From NCBI RefSeq assembly GCF_018070465.1, contig NZ_JAGPXT010000040.1, positions 1 through 39,680 on the forward strand: a DNA stretch of 39,680 nucleotides. The letters run 5' to 3'. The position numbers and the translations under genes were made by a program. The notes beneath the pieces are model-generated. The model was not told the DNA's origin. It searched no databases and worked only from the letters and a program-made list of their open reading frames with translations. Positions 23,985-32,917 of the stretch are shown in pieces (within the stretch, counting starts at the first letter, position 1; every line of letters starts with the position of its first letter). Source of the stretch: Micromonospora sp. C95. Lineage in GTDB: Bacteria; Actinomycetota; Actinomycetes; Mycobacteriales; Micromonosporaceae.

Positions 23985-25931
23985 TTAGTTGCGGGTGGGG
24001 TTGGCGGTGAGGTGGGGTGGGTCGACCGGCTCGGTGTCGAGGCGGGATATCCAGCCGGTCACGTCGCGGGCCACGTCCTGGGCGGTCAGGCCGAGGTCGG
24101 TCAGGAGTTGGTTGCGGGAGCCGTGCGGGTACCAGCCGGGCGGCACGCCCAGGTCCCGCAGCGGCACCCGGACGTCGGCGTCGCGCATGGCCTTGGCGAG
24201 CGCGTCGCCCACCCCGCCGGAGCGGACGCCGTCCTCGACGGTGACCACCAGCCGGTGCTCGGTGGCCAGCTCGACCAGTTCCGCCGGGACCGGACGCACC
24301 CAACGCGGGTCGACCACGGTCACCCCGTAGCCCTGCTCGGCGACCCGGGCGGCGACCTCCATGCCGAGCTGGCCGAAGGCACCCACCGCCACCAGCAGCA
24401 CGTCGGTACGCGCCGACTCCGCCAGCACGTCGACCGACCCGACCCGCCGCACGGCGGGCAGATCGGCGGCGACCGCGCCGGTCGGGAAGCGGACGATCGT
24501 CGGGCCGTCGTCGACGGCGACCGCCTCGCGCAGTTCCTCGCGCAGCGTCGCGGCGTCCCGGGGCGCCGCGATCCGCAGGCCCGGCACCACCCCGAAGACC
24601 GACATGTCCCAGATGCCGTAGTGGCTCGGCCCGTCGGGGCCGGTGATGCCGGCCCGGTCCAGCACGAAGGTGACCGGCAGCCGGTGCATCGCCACGTCCA
24701 GCAGGACCTGGTCGAACGCCCGGTTGAGGAAGGTCGCGTAGACCGCCACCACCGGGTGCAACCCACCGAGGGCCAGGCCCGCCGCCGAGGTGGCGGCATG
24801 CTGCTCGGCGATGCCCACGTCGTAGGTGCGCTCCGGGTACTTGCGGGCCAGCTTCGCGATGCCGGTCGGCTCGGCCATGGCCGCGGTGATGCCCACCACG
24901 TCGGGCCGCTCGTCCGCGATCGCCACCAGCTCGTCGGCGAAGACGTGGGTCCACTTCACCGACGGCGCGGCGGTGGCCTTGCCGTCGGTGATGTCGAAGG
25001 CGCCGGGGCTGTGGAAGCAGTCCGCCTCGTCCTCCTCGGCGGGGCGGTAGCCGTAGCCCTTGCGGGTCACCGCGTGCACGATGACCGGGCCGCCGAAGTT
25101 CTTCGCCGCCCGCAGGGCGGTCTCGACGGCGGCGAGGTCGTGCCCGTCGACCGGGCCGACGTACTTGATGCCGAGGTCCTCGAACATCGCCTGCGGGGCG
25201 ACCGCGTCCTTGATGCCCTTCTTGACCGCGTGCAGCACCTCGTACATCGGCTTGCCGACCAGCGGGGTCGAGCCGAGGGCGTCCTTGACGGCGTCCAGCA
25301 CCTTCTCGTAGCCGGGGTTGAGCCGCAGCGTCGAGAGGTGGTGGGCCAGGCCGCCGATCGTCGGCGCGTACGAGCGGCCGTTGTCGTTGACCACGATGAC
25401 CAGCGGGTTGTCGGTGGCGGCGATGTTGTTCAGCGCCTCCCAGCACATTCCGCCGGTCAGTGCCCCGTCGCCCACCACTGCGACGACGCTGCGCGACTCG
25501 CCACGCAGCGCGTACGCCTTGGCCAGCCCGTCGGCGTACGACAGGGCGGTCGAGGCGTGCGAGTTCTCGATGAGGTCGTGTTCGCTCTCGGCCTGGTTGG
25601 GGTAGCCGGAGAGCCCGCCCCGCTGGCGTAGCTGGTCGAACCCGCCCTGCCGACCGGTGACGATCTTGTGCACGTACGCCTGGTGGCCGGTGTCGAACAG
25701 CAGCCGGTCCCGGGGAGAGTCGAAGACCCGGTGCAGGGCCAGGGTGAGTTCCACCACGCCCAGGTTGGGCCCGATGTGCCCACCGGTACGCGACACCTTG
25801 GCGATCAGGAAGTCGCGGATCTCGGCGGCGAGGATGTCCAGTTCGGTGGCGGACATCCGCTTGACGTCCTGGGGACCGTGCACCGTGGCCAGCAGCCGGC
25901 CGTGGTTGGCCGTGTCCTCTTCAACACTCAT
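23985..25931 (-). CDS. dxs: 1-deoxy-D-xylulose-5-phosphate synthase
   Basis: A 648-aa thiamine-diphosphate enzyme that condenses pyruvate and glyceraldehyde 3-phosphate, the first step of the MEP isoprenoid pathway. Seen are H52 (GGHIGPNLG) and H83 (DTGHQAYVHK), the ThDP motif GDGALTGG (154-161) ending at VNDN (N182, N184), the catalytic Glu in VGIAEQHAATSAAG, the Arg/Gly-rich DRAGITGPDGPSHYG, and the transketolase C-terminal domain (from about 490). The length is normal. The ATG at 25931 has no ribosome binding site but lies 8 nt after TAGACT, so a leaderless mRNA is predicted. A farther in-frame GTG would be upstream of that promoter. Confidence 0.97.
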   Translation of the reverse strand: MSVEEDTANHGRLLATVHGPQDVKRMSATELDILAAEIRDFLIAKVSRTGGHIGPNLGVVELTLALHRVFDSPRDRLLFDTGHQAYVHKIVTGRQGGFDQLRQRGGLSGYPNQAESEHDLIENSHASTALSYADGLAKAYALRGESRSVVAVVGDGALTGGMCWEALNNIAATDNPLVIVVNDNGRSYAPTIGGLAHHLSTLRLNPGYEKVLDAVKDALGSTPLVGKPMYEVLHAVKKGIKDAVAPQAMFEDLGIKYVGPVDGHDLAAVETALRAAKNFGGPVIVHAVTRKGYGYRPAEEDEADCFHSPGAFDITDGKATAAPSVKWTHVFADELVAIADERPDVVGITAAMAEPTGIAKLARKYPERTYDVGIAEQHAATSAAGLALGGLHPVVAVYATFLNRAFDQVLLDVAMHRLPVTFVLDRAGITGPDGPSHYGIWDMSVFGVVPGLRIAAPRDAATLREELREAVAVDDGPTIVRFPTGAVAADLPAVRRVGSVDVLAESARTDVLLVAVGAFGQLGMEVAARVAEQGYGVTVVDPRWVRPVPAELVELATEHRLVVTVEDGVRSGGVGDALAKAMRDADVRVPLRDLGVPPGWYPHGSRNQLLTDLGLTAQDVARDVTGWISRLDTEPVDPPHLTANPTRN

Positions 25932-25939
25932 GACCGCAG

Positions 25940-25945
25940 AGTCTA
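25940..25945 (-). promoter_or_regulatory. -10 element of a predicted leaderless dxs promoter
   Basis: TAGACT (minus strand) ends 8 nt before the dxs ATG. No Shine-Dalgarno sequence and no clear -35 are seen. Confidence 0.5.
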
Positions 25946-26088
25946 TCGGCCCGCGCGCACCTCGCAGCCCGGGCGCGGTGACCACTGATCCTGAGCACCT
26001 GGTCAGCCCCGCACCCGTAGCCGGCGCGGCGACATGTCTTCACCCGGCGGCCCCAGCCACGCCGACCACCGGACGGGCGCCCGGCCGG

Positions 26089-27309
26089 TCAGGCCGGCAC
26101 CAGCAGCCCGACCAGCTCCACGTGCCGGGTCATCGGAAACAGGTCGTACCCGCGCAACGCCGCCAAGCGCCAACCCAGCTCGGTGAAGACCCGCAGGTCC
26201 CGGGCGAACGCCGCCGGATCACAGGCGACGTAGGTCACCGCACGCGGCCCGGCGGCCACCACGTCGCGTACCACCCGCGCCCCGGCGCCGGTCCGGGGCG
26301 GGTCGAGCACCACCACGTCGACCGGCCCGGTGATCCGGCGACGGGCCAGGGCGGTCTCCACCCGGGCCGCCACCACCTCGACGGCGGGCAGGTCGCGCAG
26401 GTTCTCCCGGGCCGCCGCGACGCCGTCGCCGGCCGCCTCGACCAGGGTGACCCGCCCGGTCGTGCCCACCCGGGCGGCCAGCGCGGCGGCGAACAGGCCG
26501 GCGCCACCGTAGAGATCCCAGGCCCGCTCCCCCGGTCGCGGGTCGGTCAGCTCCAGCACCGCGTCGACAAGGGTGTCCGCGGCGGCGGGGTGCACCTGCC
26601 AGAACGACGAGGTGGGCAGTACCCACTCCCGGCCGGCGGCCCGCTCCCGGACCCGTTCCGGACCGCTGACCCGCCGACCGGCCCCGGCCGCCACGGCGGT
26701 CACCGCCACGTCCCCGCCGGTACTGGCGACGGTCTCCACCGCCTCGGCGTCCGGCCAGCTCACCCCGGCGGCGGTGAGCACCGGCAGCTGCTGGATGGCC
26801 GGATGAGCGATCAGGCAGCGGTCGACCGGCACCACCTCGTGGGAGCGGTGCTTGAGCAGCCCGGCGCGACCCGCCGCGTCGACCGCGTAGCGGACCCGGG
26901 AACGCCAGCCGAGCGGGCCACCCGGCAGCGCCGCCACCCGCAGGCCCAGCGCGTCGCAGCCGGCCTCGTCCAGCCCGCCGAGGCGGATGAGCTGCTCGCG
27001 GACCACTGCGGCCTTCCAGCGCAGCTGCGCCTCCGGGGCGACGTGTTGCAGGTCGCAGCCGCCACAGCGACCCGGCCGGGCGTACGGGCAGGGCGGGTCG
27101 ACCCGGTCCGGGGCCGCCGCCAGCACGGTGACCGCGTCGGCCCGGACGAAACCCCGGTGCACCTCGGTCACCTCGGCCAGCACCCGCTCACCCGGCAGGG
27201 CGTGCCGGACGAAGACCACCTGGCCGTTCACCCGGGCCACGCAGTGTCCCCCGGGGGCGACCGCCGCCACGGTCAGCTCGACCCGCTCGGCCTCCTCAAG
27301 TCCGCTCAC
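26089..27309 (-). CDS. TRAM-domain class I RNA m5U methyltransferase (TrmA/RlmD-like)
   Basis: A 406-aa SAM-dependent enzyme that methylates uridine C5 in tRNA or rRNA. The N-terminal TRAM RNA-binding domain occupies about 8-64. Four cysteines suited to a 4Fe-4S cluster follow: C74, C82 and C85 (CPYARPGRCGGC) and C165 (VDRCLIA). The methyltransferase domain has DLYGGAGLFAAAL for SAM, VVLDPPRTGAG, and the nucleophilic Cys in VTYVACDPAAFARDL. Whether tRNA or rRNA is the target cannot be told. The GTG at 27309 overlaps the stop of the APC permease gene (GTGA), with GGGGAGG upstream. M. tuberculosis Rv2689c has the same position. Confidence 0.93.
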   Translation of the reverse strand: MSGLEEAERVELTVAAVAPGGHCVARVNGQVVFVRHALPGERVLAEVTEVHRGFVRADAVTVLAAAPDRVDPPCPYARPGRCGGCDLQHVAPEAQLRWKAAVVREQLIRLGGLDEAGCDALGLRVAALPGGPLGWRSRVRYAVDAAGRAGLLKHRSHEVVPVDRCLIAHPAIQQLPVLTAAGVSWPDAEAVETVASTGGDVAVTAVAAGAGRRVSGPERVRERAAGREWVLPTSSFWQVHPAAADTLVDAVLELTDPRPGERAWDLYGGAGLFAAALAARVGTTGRVTLVEAAGDGVAAARENLRDLPAVEVVAARVETALARRRITGPVDVVVLDPPRTGAGARVVRDVVAAGPRAVTYVACDPAAFARDLRVFTELGWRLAALRGYDLFPMTRHVELVGLLVPA

Positions 27310-29354
27310 CGGGCCTCCCCGCCCGACGATTCGCGCTCCACCGGCGGCGGCAGGGTGGCGCGTGGTGCGACCCGGGGGCCACGGACCGGTCCCCGGCCGA
27401 GCGTGGCGTCCATCCGGTCCAGATCCTTGCCGGCCGTCGAGGCGAGCTGCCACGGCACGCTCGTCACCATCACGCCCGGTTCGAACAGCAACCGCCCCTT
27501 GAGCCGCAGCGCGCTCTGGTTGTGCAGCAGGTTCTCCCACCAGCGGCCCACGACGTACTCCGGAATGAAGACCGTGACCACGTCGCGCGGCGACTCCCGG
27601 CGGACCCCGGCCACGTAGTTCAGGATCGGACGGGTGATCTCCCGGTACGGCGAGTCGATCACGGTCAGCGGAATCGGCACTCCGCGGCGGTCCCAGTCGG
27701 CCTGCAACTGCCGGGTGTCGTGGTCGTCGACGTTGACGGTCACCGCGGTGAGGGTGTCCGGTCGAGTGGCCTGCGCGTACGCCACCGCCCGCAACGTGGG
27801 TTGGTGCAGCTTGCTGACCAGCACGATCGCGTGGTTGCGGGCCGGTAGCACCGGCCGCCCGTCGTCCGGGGCGAGTTCGACGGCCACCCGGTCGTAGTGT
27901 CGGCGGATGGCCAGCATCAGCCCGTAGATCAGCCCCATCGCGACGATGGCGATCCAGGCGCCGAGCAGGAACTTGGTGATCAGCACGATCACCAGCACCG
28001 CTGCGGTCATCGCCATGCCGAAGCTGTTGATCGCCCGGGACCGGAGCATCCGACGACGCACCTCCGGATCCCGCTCGGTGCGCAGCAGCCGGTTCCAGTG
28101 CCGGATCATCCCGGCCTGGGAGAGGGTGAACGAGACGAAGACCCCCACGATGTAGAGCTGGATGAGCTTGGTCACCTCGGCCTGGAACACGATGATCAGC
28201 AGGATCGCGAAGCCGGCCAGGAAGAGGATCCCGTTGGAGAAGGCGAGCCGGTCACCCCGGGTGTGCAGTTGGCGGGGCAGGTAGCGGTCCTGGGCGAGGA
28301 TCGAGCCGAGCACCGGAAAGCCGGTGAAGGCCGTGTTGGCGGCCACGAACAGGATCGTCGCGGTCACTCCGACGACCAGGAACAGCAGCACCGACCCCGG
28401 TCCGAAGATCGTCTCACCGAGTTGCGCGGTGACCGTCTTCTGCACGTACCCCTCCGGGCCGGAGACGATCTGCAGGGCGGGGTTCTCGACGAACTGCAGC
28501 CCGGTGAGCCGGGCCAGCCAGACGATGCCGACCAGCATGGTGACCGCGACCAGGCCGAGCATCAGCAGCGTGGTGGCGGCGTTACGGCTCTTCGGCGCCT
28601 TGAACGCCGGCACCCCGTTGGAGATCGCCTCCACACCGGTGAGCGCGGCGCACCCGGAGGAGAAGCTACGCAGCAGCAGGAACGCCATCGCCCAGCCGGT
28701 GGTGTCGTGCCACTCGGCGGCGATGACCAGATCGGCGCTGGGAGCGCGCAGGTCCTCGCCGAGCACGACGACCCGGACCAGCCCGGTGAGGATCATGCCG
28801 ATGATGACGATCATGAAGCCGTACGTCGGGATGGCGAACGCGCTGCCCGCCTCCTTGATCCCGCGCAGGTTGACCGCGGTCAGCAGCACCACGGCGGAGA
28901 CCGCGATGAGCACCTTGTGGGTCGCCACGAAGGGAATCACCGAGCCGAGGTTTGCCACCCCGGAGGAGACCGACACCGCGACGGTGAGCACGTAGTCGAC
29001 AAGCAGCGCGCTGGCCACCCCCACCCCGGCGCGCGGGCCGAGGTTCACCGTGGCCACCTCGTAGTCGCCGCCGCCGGAGGGGTAGGCGTGCACGTTCTGG
29101 CGGTAGCTGGCCACCACGGTCAGCATGACCACGACCACGCCGAGGGCGACCCACGGTGAGAACACGAACGCCGAGGCACCCGCGATGGAGAGCATCAGCA
29201 GGATCTCGTCCGGCGCGTACGCCACGCTCGACAGCGCGTCCGAGGCGAAGACGGGCAGCGCGATGCGCTTCGGCAGCAGGGTGTGCTTGAGCCGGTCGGA
29301 CCGGAACGGCCGGCCGACGAGCAGCCGCTTCAGCAGGGAGGTGGATCGGGCCAC
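27306..29354 (-). CDS. APC-superfamily permease, KimA-like potassium transporter candidate
   Basis: A 682-aa protein with about twelve membrane helices (about 30-470) and a cytoplasmic C-terminal domain of about 190 aa with NHAIVLVSKLHQPTLRAVAYAQATRPDTLTAVTVNVDD, a fold like universal stress proteins. This build, with the N-terminal LPKRIALPVFASDALSSVAYAPDEIL and SGGGDYEVA, is that of the KimA (YdaO) K+/H+ symporters. The divergent TrkA-type genes fit potassium transport; amino acid transport is the older annotation. The GTG at 29354 is chosen because TACGCT lies 8 nt before it; a GTG at 29375 would add seven residues. It overlaps the methyltransferase gene by 4 nt. Confidence 0.88.
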   Translation of the reverse strand: MARSTSLLKRLLVGRPFRSDRLKHTLLPKRIALPVFASDALSSVAYAPDEILLMLSIAGASAFVFSPWVALGVVVVMLTVVASYRQNVHAYPSGGGDYEVATVNLGPRAGVGVASALLVDYVLTVAVSVSSGVANLGSVIPFVATHKVLIAVSAVVLLTAVNLRGIKEAGSAFAIPTYGFMIVIIGMILTGLVRVVVLGEDLRAPSADLVIAAEWHDTTGWAMAFLLLRSFSSGCAALTGVEAISNGVPAFKAPKSRNAATTLLMLGLVAVTMLVGIVWLARLTGLQFVENPALQIVSGPEGYVQKTVTAQLGETIFGPGSVLLFLVVGVTATILFVAANTAFTGFPVLGSILAQDRYLPRQLHTRGDRLAFSNGILFLAGFAILLIIVFQAEVTKLIQLYIVGVFVSFTLSQAGMIRHWNRLLRTERDPEVRRRMLRSRAINSFGMAMTAAVLVIVLITKFLLGAWIAIVAMGLIYGLMLAIRRHYDRVAVELAPDDGRPVLPARNHAIVLVSKLHQPTLRAVAYAQATRPDTLTAVTVNVDDHDTRQLQADWDRRGVPIPLTVIDSPYREITRPILNYVAGVRRESPRDVVTVFIPEYVVGRWWENLLHNQSALRLKGRLLFEPGVMVTSVPWQLASTAGKDLDRMDATLGRGPVRGPRVAPRATLPPPVERESSGGEAR

Positions 29355-29362
29355 AACGGCAA

Positions 29363-29368
29363 AGCGTA
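29363..29368 (-). promoter_or_regulatory. -10 element of a predicted leaderless promoter
   Basis: TACGCT (minus strand) ends 8 nt before the GTG at 29354 of the APC permease gene. There is no Shine-Dalgarno sequence. It supports the shorter start and leaves no room for a 5' riboswitch. Confidence 0.45.
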
Positions 29369-29506
29369 CGACCACCGGCGACGGGCACGTGGGGTGGCCG
29401 GGTATGCGCCCATCGGACGCGGGAGTACCGTCGGTCCCCGGCCGCCGCCCCGACGTGGCAGGCTCGCAGGCGACGAGGCGCAGCGGTACGCACCGTGGGA
29501 GGCAGC

Positions 29507-30169
29507 GTGCATGTCGTGATCATGGGTTGTGGCCGAGTTGGCTCGACCCTGGCTCACAACCTGGAGACCCGGGGGCACTCGGTGGCGGTCATCGACCAGG
29601 ACGCGGACGCCTTCCGCCGGCTGCGGCCCGACTTCGCCGGGGTCACGGTCACCGGGGCCGGCTTCGACGGCGACGTGCTGCGCCAGGCCGGCATCGAGCG
29701 GGCCGACGCCTTCGCCGCCGTCTCCAGCGGCGACAACTCCAACATCATCTCGGCTCGGTTGGCCCGCGAGACCTTCGGCGTGGTCCGGGTCGCGGCTCGT
29801 ATCTACGACCAGCGCCGCGCGCAGGTCTACGAACGGCTGGGCATCCCCACCGTGGCCACCGTCCGGTGGACGGCCGACCGGATGCTGCGGCACCTGCTGC
29901 CCGAGGGCAACGTGGAGATCTTCCGCGACCCCACCAGCACCGTCTCGATCGTCGAGGTGCCGGTGCACAAGGACTGGATCGGCCGTCCGGTGCGGGCCCT
30001 GGAGGAGGCGACCGGGGCCCGGGTGGCGTACCTGATCCGCTTCGGCATCGGCACGCTGCCCACCGTCTCCAGCGTGGTGCAGGAGGGTGACCAGATCTTC
30101 ATGCTGGTCACCGACGACATGGTGGCGGCGGTCACGTCCGTGGCGGCGACGCCGGAAGGGGGTCAGTGA
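29507..30169 (+). CDS. trkA: TrkA-type potassium uptake protein (CeoB-like)
   Basis: A 220-aa cytoplasmic regulator of potassium transport. The RCK-N Rossmann domain begins with VVIMGCGRVGSTLAHNLE (GxGxxG at 7-12), and D30 ends the second strand, indicating NAD(H) binding. The TrkA-C domain lies at about 140-215 (TVSIVEVPVHKDWIGRPVRALEEATGARVAYL, EGDQIFMLVTDD). The GTG at 29507 follows GGGAGG at proper distance; an upstream GTG in frame would place the ribosome binding site inside the gene. It overlaps the next gene's region by a GTGATC junction. Divergent from the APC permease, as ceoB is from Rv2690c in M. tuberculosis. Confidence 0.94.
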   Translation: MHVVIMGCGRVGSTLAHNLETRGHSVAVIDQDADAFRRLRPDFAGVTVTGAGFDGDVLRQAGIERADAFAAVSSGDNSNIISARLARETFGVVRVAARIYDQRRAQVYERLGIPTVATVRWTADRMLRHLLPEGNVEIFRDPTSTVSIVEVPVHKDWIGRPVRALEEATGARVAYLIRFGIGTLPTVSSVVQEGDQIFMLVTDDMVAAVTSVAATPEGGQ

Positions 30170-30171
30170 TC

Positions 30172-30861
30172 ATGCGGGTCGCCATCGCCGGCGCGGGCAA
30201 CGTCGGCCGCTCCATCGCCCAGGAGCTGATCGAGAACGGCCATCAGGTCATGCTCATCGAGCGGCAGCCCCGGATGCTCCGGCCGGCCCGGGTGCCGGAC
30301 GCCGAGTGGGTGCTGGCCGACGCCTGCGAGCTGACCAGCCTGGAGGAGGCCGAGCTGGCCGGCTGCGACGTGGTGGTCGCGGCCACCGGCGACGACAAGG
30401 TCAACCTGGTGGTCTCGCTGCTGGCCAAGACCGAGTTCGCGGTGCCCCGGGTGGTCGCCCGGGTCAACCGGGCCGAGAACGAGTGGCTGTTCACCGAGCA
30501 GTGGGGCGTGGACGTGGCGGTCAGCAAGCCCCGGGTGATGGCCGCACTGGTCGAGGAGGCGGTGACCGTCGGCGACCTGGTCCGGCTGATGACGTTCCGG
30601 CAGGGCGAGGCGAACCTGGTCGAGATCACCCTGCCGCCGACCGCGCCCTATGTCGGGCACCCGCTGCGCGAGGTGCCGCTGCCCCGGGATTCCGCACTGG
30701 TGGCGATCCTGCGCGGTAAGCGCGTCCTGGTGCCCAGCCCGGACGACCCGCTCGAGGCCGGCGACGAGCTGGTCTTCGTCTGCACCGCCGAGGTGGAGGA
30801 CGCCGTACGCGCGGTGGTGCTCGGCCCGGACAGCGTCGAACGCACCCGCGAATCACGCTGA
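30172..30861 (+). CDS. trkA: TrkA-type potassium uptake protein (CeoC-like)
   Basis: A 229-aa RCK protein, the second of a pair. The N-terminal motif is VAIAGAGNVGRSIAQELIENGH, with E30 closing the dinucleotide site. VVVAATGDDKVNLVVSLLAKTEF and VVARVNRAENEWLF follow, and the TrkA-C domain is at about 140-225. The ATG at 30172 starts the conserved sequence; the GTG at 30166 overlaps the previous stop and is an alternative, with GGAAGGGGG serving either. It is co-transcribed with the first TrkA gene and the two probably form a hetero-oligomer. No TrkH/KtrB-type membrane subunit is present in the window. Confidence 0.94.
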   Translation: MRVAIAGAGNVGRSIAQELIENGHQVMLIERQPRMLRPARVPDAEWVLADACELTSLEEAELAGCDVVVAATGDDKVNLVVSLLAKTEFAVPRVVARVNRAENEWLFTEQWGVDVAVSKPRVMAALVEEAVTVGDLVRLMTFRQGEANLVEITLPPTAPYVGHPLREVPLPRDSALVAILRGKRVLVPSPDDPLEAGDELVFVCTAEVEDAVRAVVLGPDSVERTRESR

Positions 30862-30936
30862 CCGCCGCTGCCCGGCCGAGCCGCGCAGCCGTCGGCGGCG
30901 ATCCGGCCGACCGGGCAGATCGCCGTGGGCGGCGGC

Positions 30937-31659
30937 TCAGCTCGGCAGCGGCTCCGTCGGGCGCTCGCGGGTCACCCGGCGCACCGTCCAGACGGTGATC
31001 AGCAACAGCAGTACGTACGGCGGGTAGCCCAGGGCCAGCCGCGCCACCCCGAGGGCGGTCTCCATGTCGGCGGCGGCGGCCTCGTCGCCGAGCTGGTCGA
31101 ACCGGCGGGCCGCCAGGTAGATGCCGGCCTGCACGCCCACCTTGGCCAGCCAGACGACTCCCCACAGCACGGTCAGCCGGGTGAAGGTGCGGACCAGCAG
31201 GGGGTCGTCGCGCCACTGCGAGCTGCCCTTGGCCACCAGCACCGACCAGATCCAGCCGACCAGCGGCTGCCGGATCACCGCCGACAGCAGCAGGGCCAGG
31301 CCGTAGCCGATGCCGTAGAGGATCCCCGGCAGGTAGAAGTCGCGCGCGTCGCCGGTACGCCAGGCGATGGCGGCGCCGATCCCGATGCCGAACAGCCCGT
31401 TGACCGCGTGCCGCACCGGCCGGCGCTGGGCCAGCCGCAGGCCGCCGATCAACAGCGCCACCGCCACCGACGCGATCACCGCCGGCCGCAGGTCGGTGAG
31501 GATGTTGGCGATCACGAAGACCACCACCGGGATGCTGGACTCGGCCAGCCCTCGCCAGCCGCCGAGCTGGTCGGCCATCTGCTCGGCGACGGTGGGCAGC
31601 CGCTCCTCGTCCACCGGCCCGGTCTCCGGCTGGATCGCCGGGTGTTGTCCGGTCGTCAT
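30937..31659 (-). CDS. DUF3159 family membrane protein
   Basis: A 240-aa membrane protein of the family represented by M. tuberculosis Rv2693c. A hydrophilic N-terminus (about 1-38, with TVAEQMADQLGGWRGLAESSIPVVVFVIAN as the family signature) precedes about five or six hydrophobic segments. Typical stretches are FYLPGILYGIGYGLALLLSAVIRQPLVGWIW and FTRLTVLWGVVWLAKVGVQAGIYLA. Function is unknown. The ATG at 31659 has a weak ribosome binding site. It converges on the second TrkA gene and lies 31 nt after the OB-fold gene. Confidence 0.9.
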   Translation of the reverse strand: MTTGQHPAIQPETGPVDEERLPTVAEQMADQLGGWRGLAESSIPVVVFVIANILTDLRPAVIASVAVALLIGGLRLAQRRPVRHAVNGLFGIGIGAAIAWRTGDARDFYLPGILYGIGYGLALLLSAVIRQPLVGWIWSVLVAKGSSQWRDDPLLVRTFTRLTVLWGVVWLAKVGVQAGIYLAARRFDQLGDEAAAADMETALGVARLALGYPPYVLLLLITVWTVRRVTRERPTEPLPS

Positions 31660-31690
31660 CGCCCGCTGTCCATCCGCAACGCCCGCAGCT

Positions 31691-32071
31691 TCACTTCGAC
31701 GGCTCCAGCTCGTAGTACGGGTTGTAGATCACCTTGCGGTCGTCGCGCACCGCGACCCGACCCCGGGCGGTCAGGTGCCGCCCCGGCTCGATGCCGACGA
31801 TGTGCCGCCGCCCGAGCCAGACCAGGGTCACGACGTCGCTGCCGTCGTAGAGATCCGCCTCCAGCGCCGGCAGGTTCGTGCGCGGGGTGTAGACGACGGT
31901 ACGCAGCCGGCCGCTCACCGAGACCACCTGCCCCCGCCCGCACTGCAACACCGGCATCGCGCCACAGCGGGCACTCTCCCGCTGCAGCTGCTGCGCCTCG
32001 ATCTCGGCCTCGCTCGCGGTCAGCCGTCGCAACATCCGCCGCAGCGAACCCCGACCCTCGTCGGTGGTCAT
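31691..32071 (-). CDS. OB-fold nucleic acid-binding domain protein
   Basis: A 126-aa protein, matching the size and position of M. tuberculosis Rv2694c. The N-terminal third (GSLRRMLRRLTASEAEIEAQQLQRESARCGAMPV) is helical; the rest is an OB-like barrel with RGQVVSVSGRLRTVVYTP, LEADLYDGSDVVTLVWLGRRHIVGIEPGRHLTARGRV and KVIYNPYYEL, as in the RecG wedge-type family. Nucleic acid binding is inferred from the fold. The ATG at 32071 starts the conserved part; the longer frame upstream is Arg-rich and lacks conservation. The 174 nt upstream hold no gene that I can see. Confidence 0.9.
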   Translation of the reverse strand: MTTDEGRGSLRRMLRRLTASEAEIEAQQLQRESARCGAMPVLQCGRGQVVSVSGRLRTVVYTPRTNLPALEADLYDGSDVVTLVWLGRRHIVGIEPGRHLTARGRVAVRDDRKVIYNPYYELEPSK

Positions 32072-32245
32072 GTGCTCCGCGTCACCCTCTCCACCCCGGC
32101 CGGCTGGCACCGGCAGCCACCGCCGCCGGACGACTGCCGCAACGGCACCCGCCAGCGTACGCCGGACAGGGCGTTCCCGGCGCACCGGAAGCGCTCCTGC
32201 GGCCATCCGAGCAGCCGCGCGGGCACCGAGCCGGCCGGCGGCCGA

Positions 32246-32917
32246 TCAGCGGTTCCCGGGTGCCGAGGCGGCGTCTGCCGGTCCGGCCGCTGCGGCGTCG
32301 CCCGCCTCGCGGGGCAACCGCAGCGGCAGTGGCTCACGTACCGGCTTGGCCTCCACGCCCCGGTCGACGACCAGCCCGTCCAGGCAGTGGGCCAACGGGC
32401 CGGCGGCGGACGGATCGGTGGCCGCCGCGCCCTGGTAGACCGCGCGGACCATCCAGCGCGGGCCGTCGATGCCGAGGAACCGCAGATCGGTCAGGCCGTC
32501 CTCGGTGCGTACCCGGGCGTGCAGCTCGGTGCCGTACTCACCGGTGACCTCCTGCGCGGTGGCACCGTCGGCCAACAGCGACTGGCGGATCTCCTCGCGC
32601 ACCTCGGGCCAGATTCCCTCGGACCGCGGGGCGGCGAAGACACCGAGTTGCAGCGCGCTCTGGCCGTGCACCAGCACGACCTGCTGGACCACCCCCTGCT
32701 GGTCGGCCTGCACCCGGACCTCGACCTCGGGCAACGTCGGGATCTGCAGGCTGCCCAGGTCGAGTCGGTGCACCTCGGCCGGGGCCTCGGTGACGTCGTA
32801 CGGCCCGCGCGCCGGCTCCGCCGGGACCGACGGTACGTCCTCGGCGGTCGCGGGCACGTTCGTGGCCCGCTCGTCAAGGGCGTGCCGTCCCGCGGCCCGC
32901 TTTCGGGAGAAGATCAC
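32246..32917 (-). CDS. DUF3710 domain-containing protein
   Basis: A 223-aa protein of the actinobacterial DUF3710 family (M. tuberculosis Rv2696c). The first 35 residues are charged and variable. The conserved part starts at GPYDVTEAP and includes HRLDLGSLQIPTLPEVEVRVQ, LVHGQSALQLGVFAAPRSEGIWPEVREEIRQSL, GEYGTELHAR and RFLGIDGPRWMVRAVYQG. A Pro/Ala-rich tail follows. Its role is unknown. The GTG at 32917 overlaps the dut stop (GTGA) and has GGAGG 9 nt upstream. Confidence 0.93.
   Translation of the reverse strand: MIFSRKRAAGRHALDERATNVPATAEDVPSVPAEPARGPYDVTEAPAEVHRLDLGSLQIPTLPEVEVRVQADQQGVVQQVVLVHGQSALQLGVFAAPRSEGIWPEVREEIRQSLLADGATAQEVTGEYGTELHARVRTEDGLTDLRFLGIDGPRWMVRAVYQGAAATDPSAAGPLAHCLDGLVVDRGVEAKPVREPLPLRLPREAGDAAAAGPADAASAPGNR

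Noticed and set aside
29355..29506. A c-di-AMP (ydaO-type) riboswitch before the KimA-like gene
   Set aside because: The gap between the divergent genes is only about 150 nt, the permease appears leaderless, and the conserved riboswitch sequences were not seen.
30862..30936. Terminator between the second TrkA gene and the DUF3159 gene
   Set aside because: CTGCCCGG and CCGGGCAG are complementary, but the 35-nt loop and short stem make it too weak to list as a feature.
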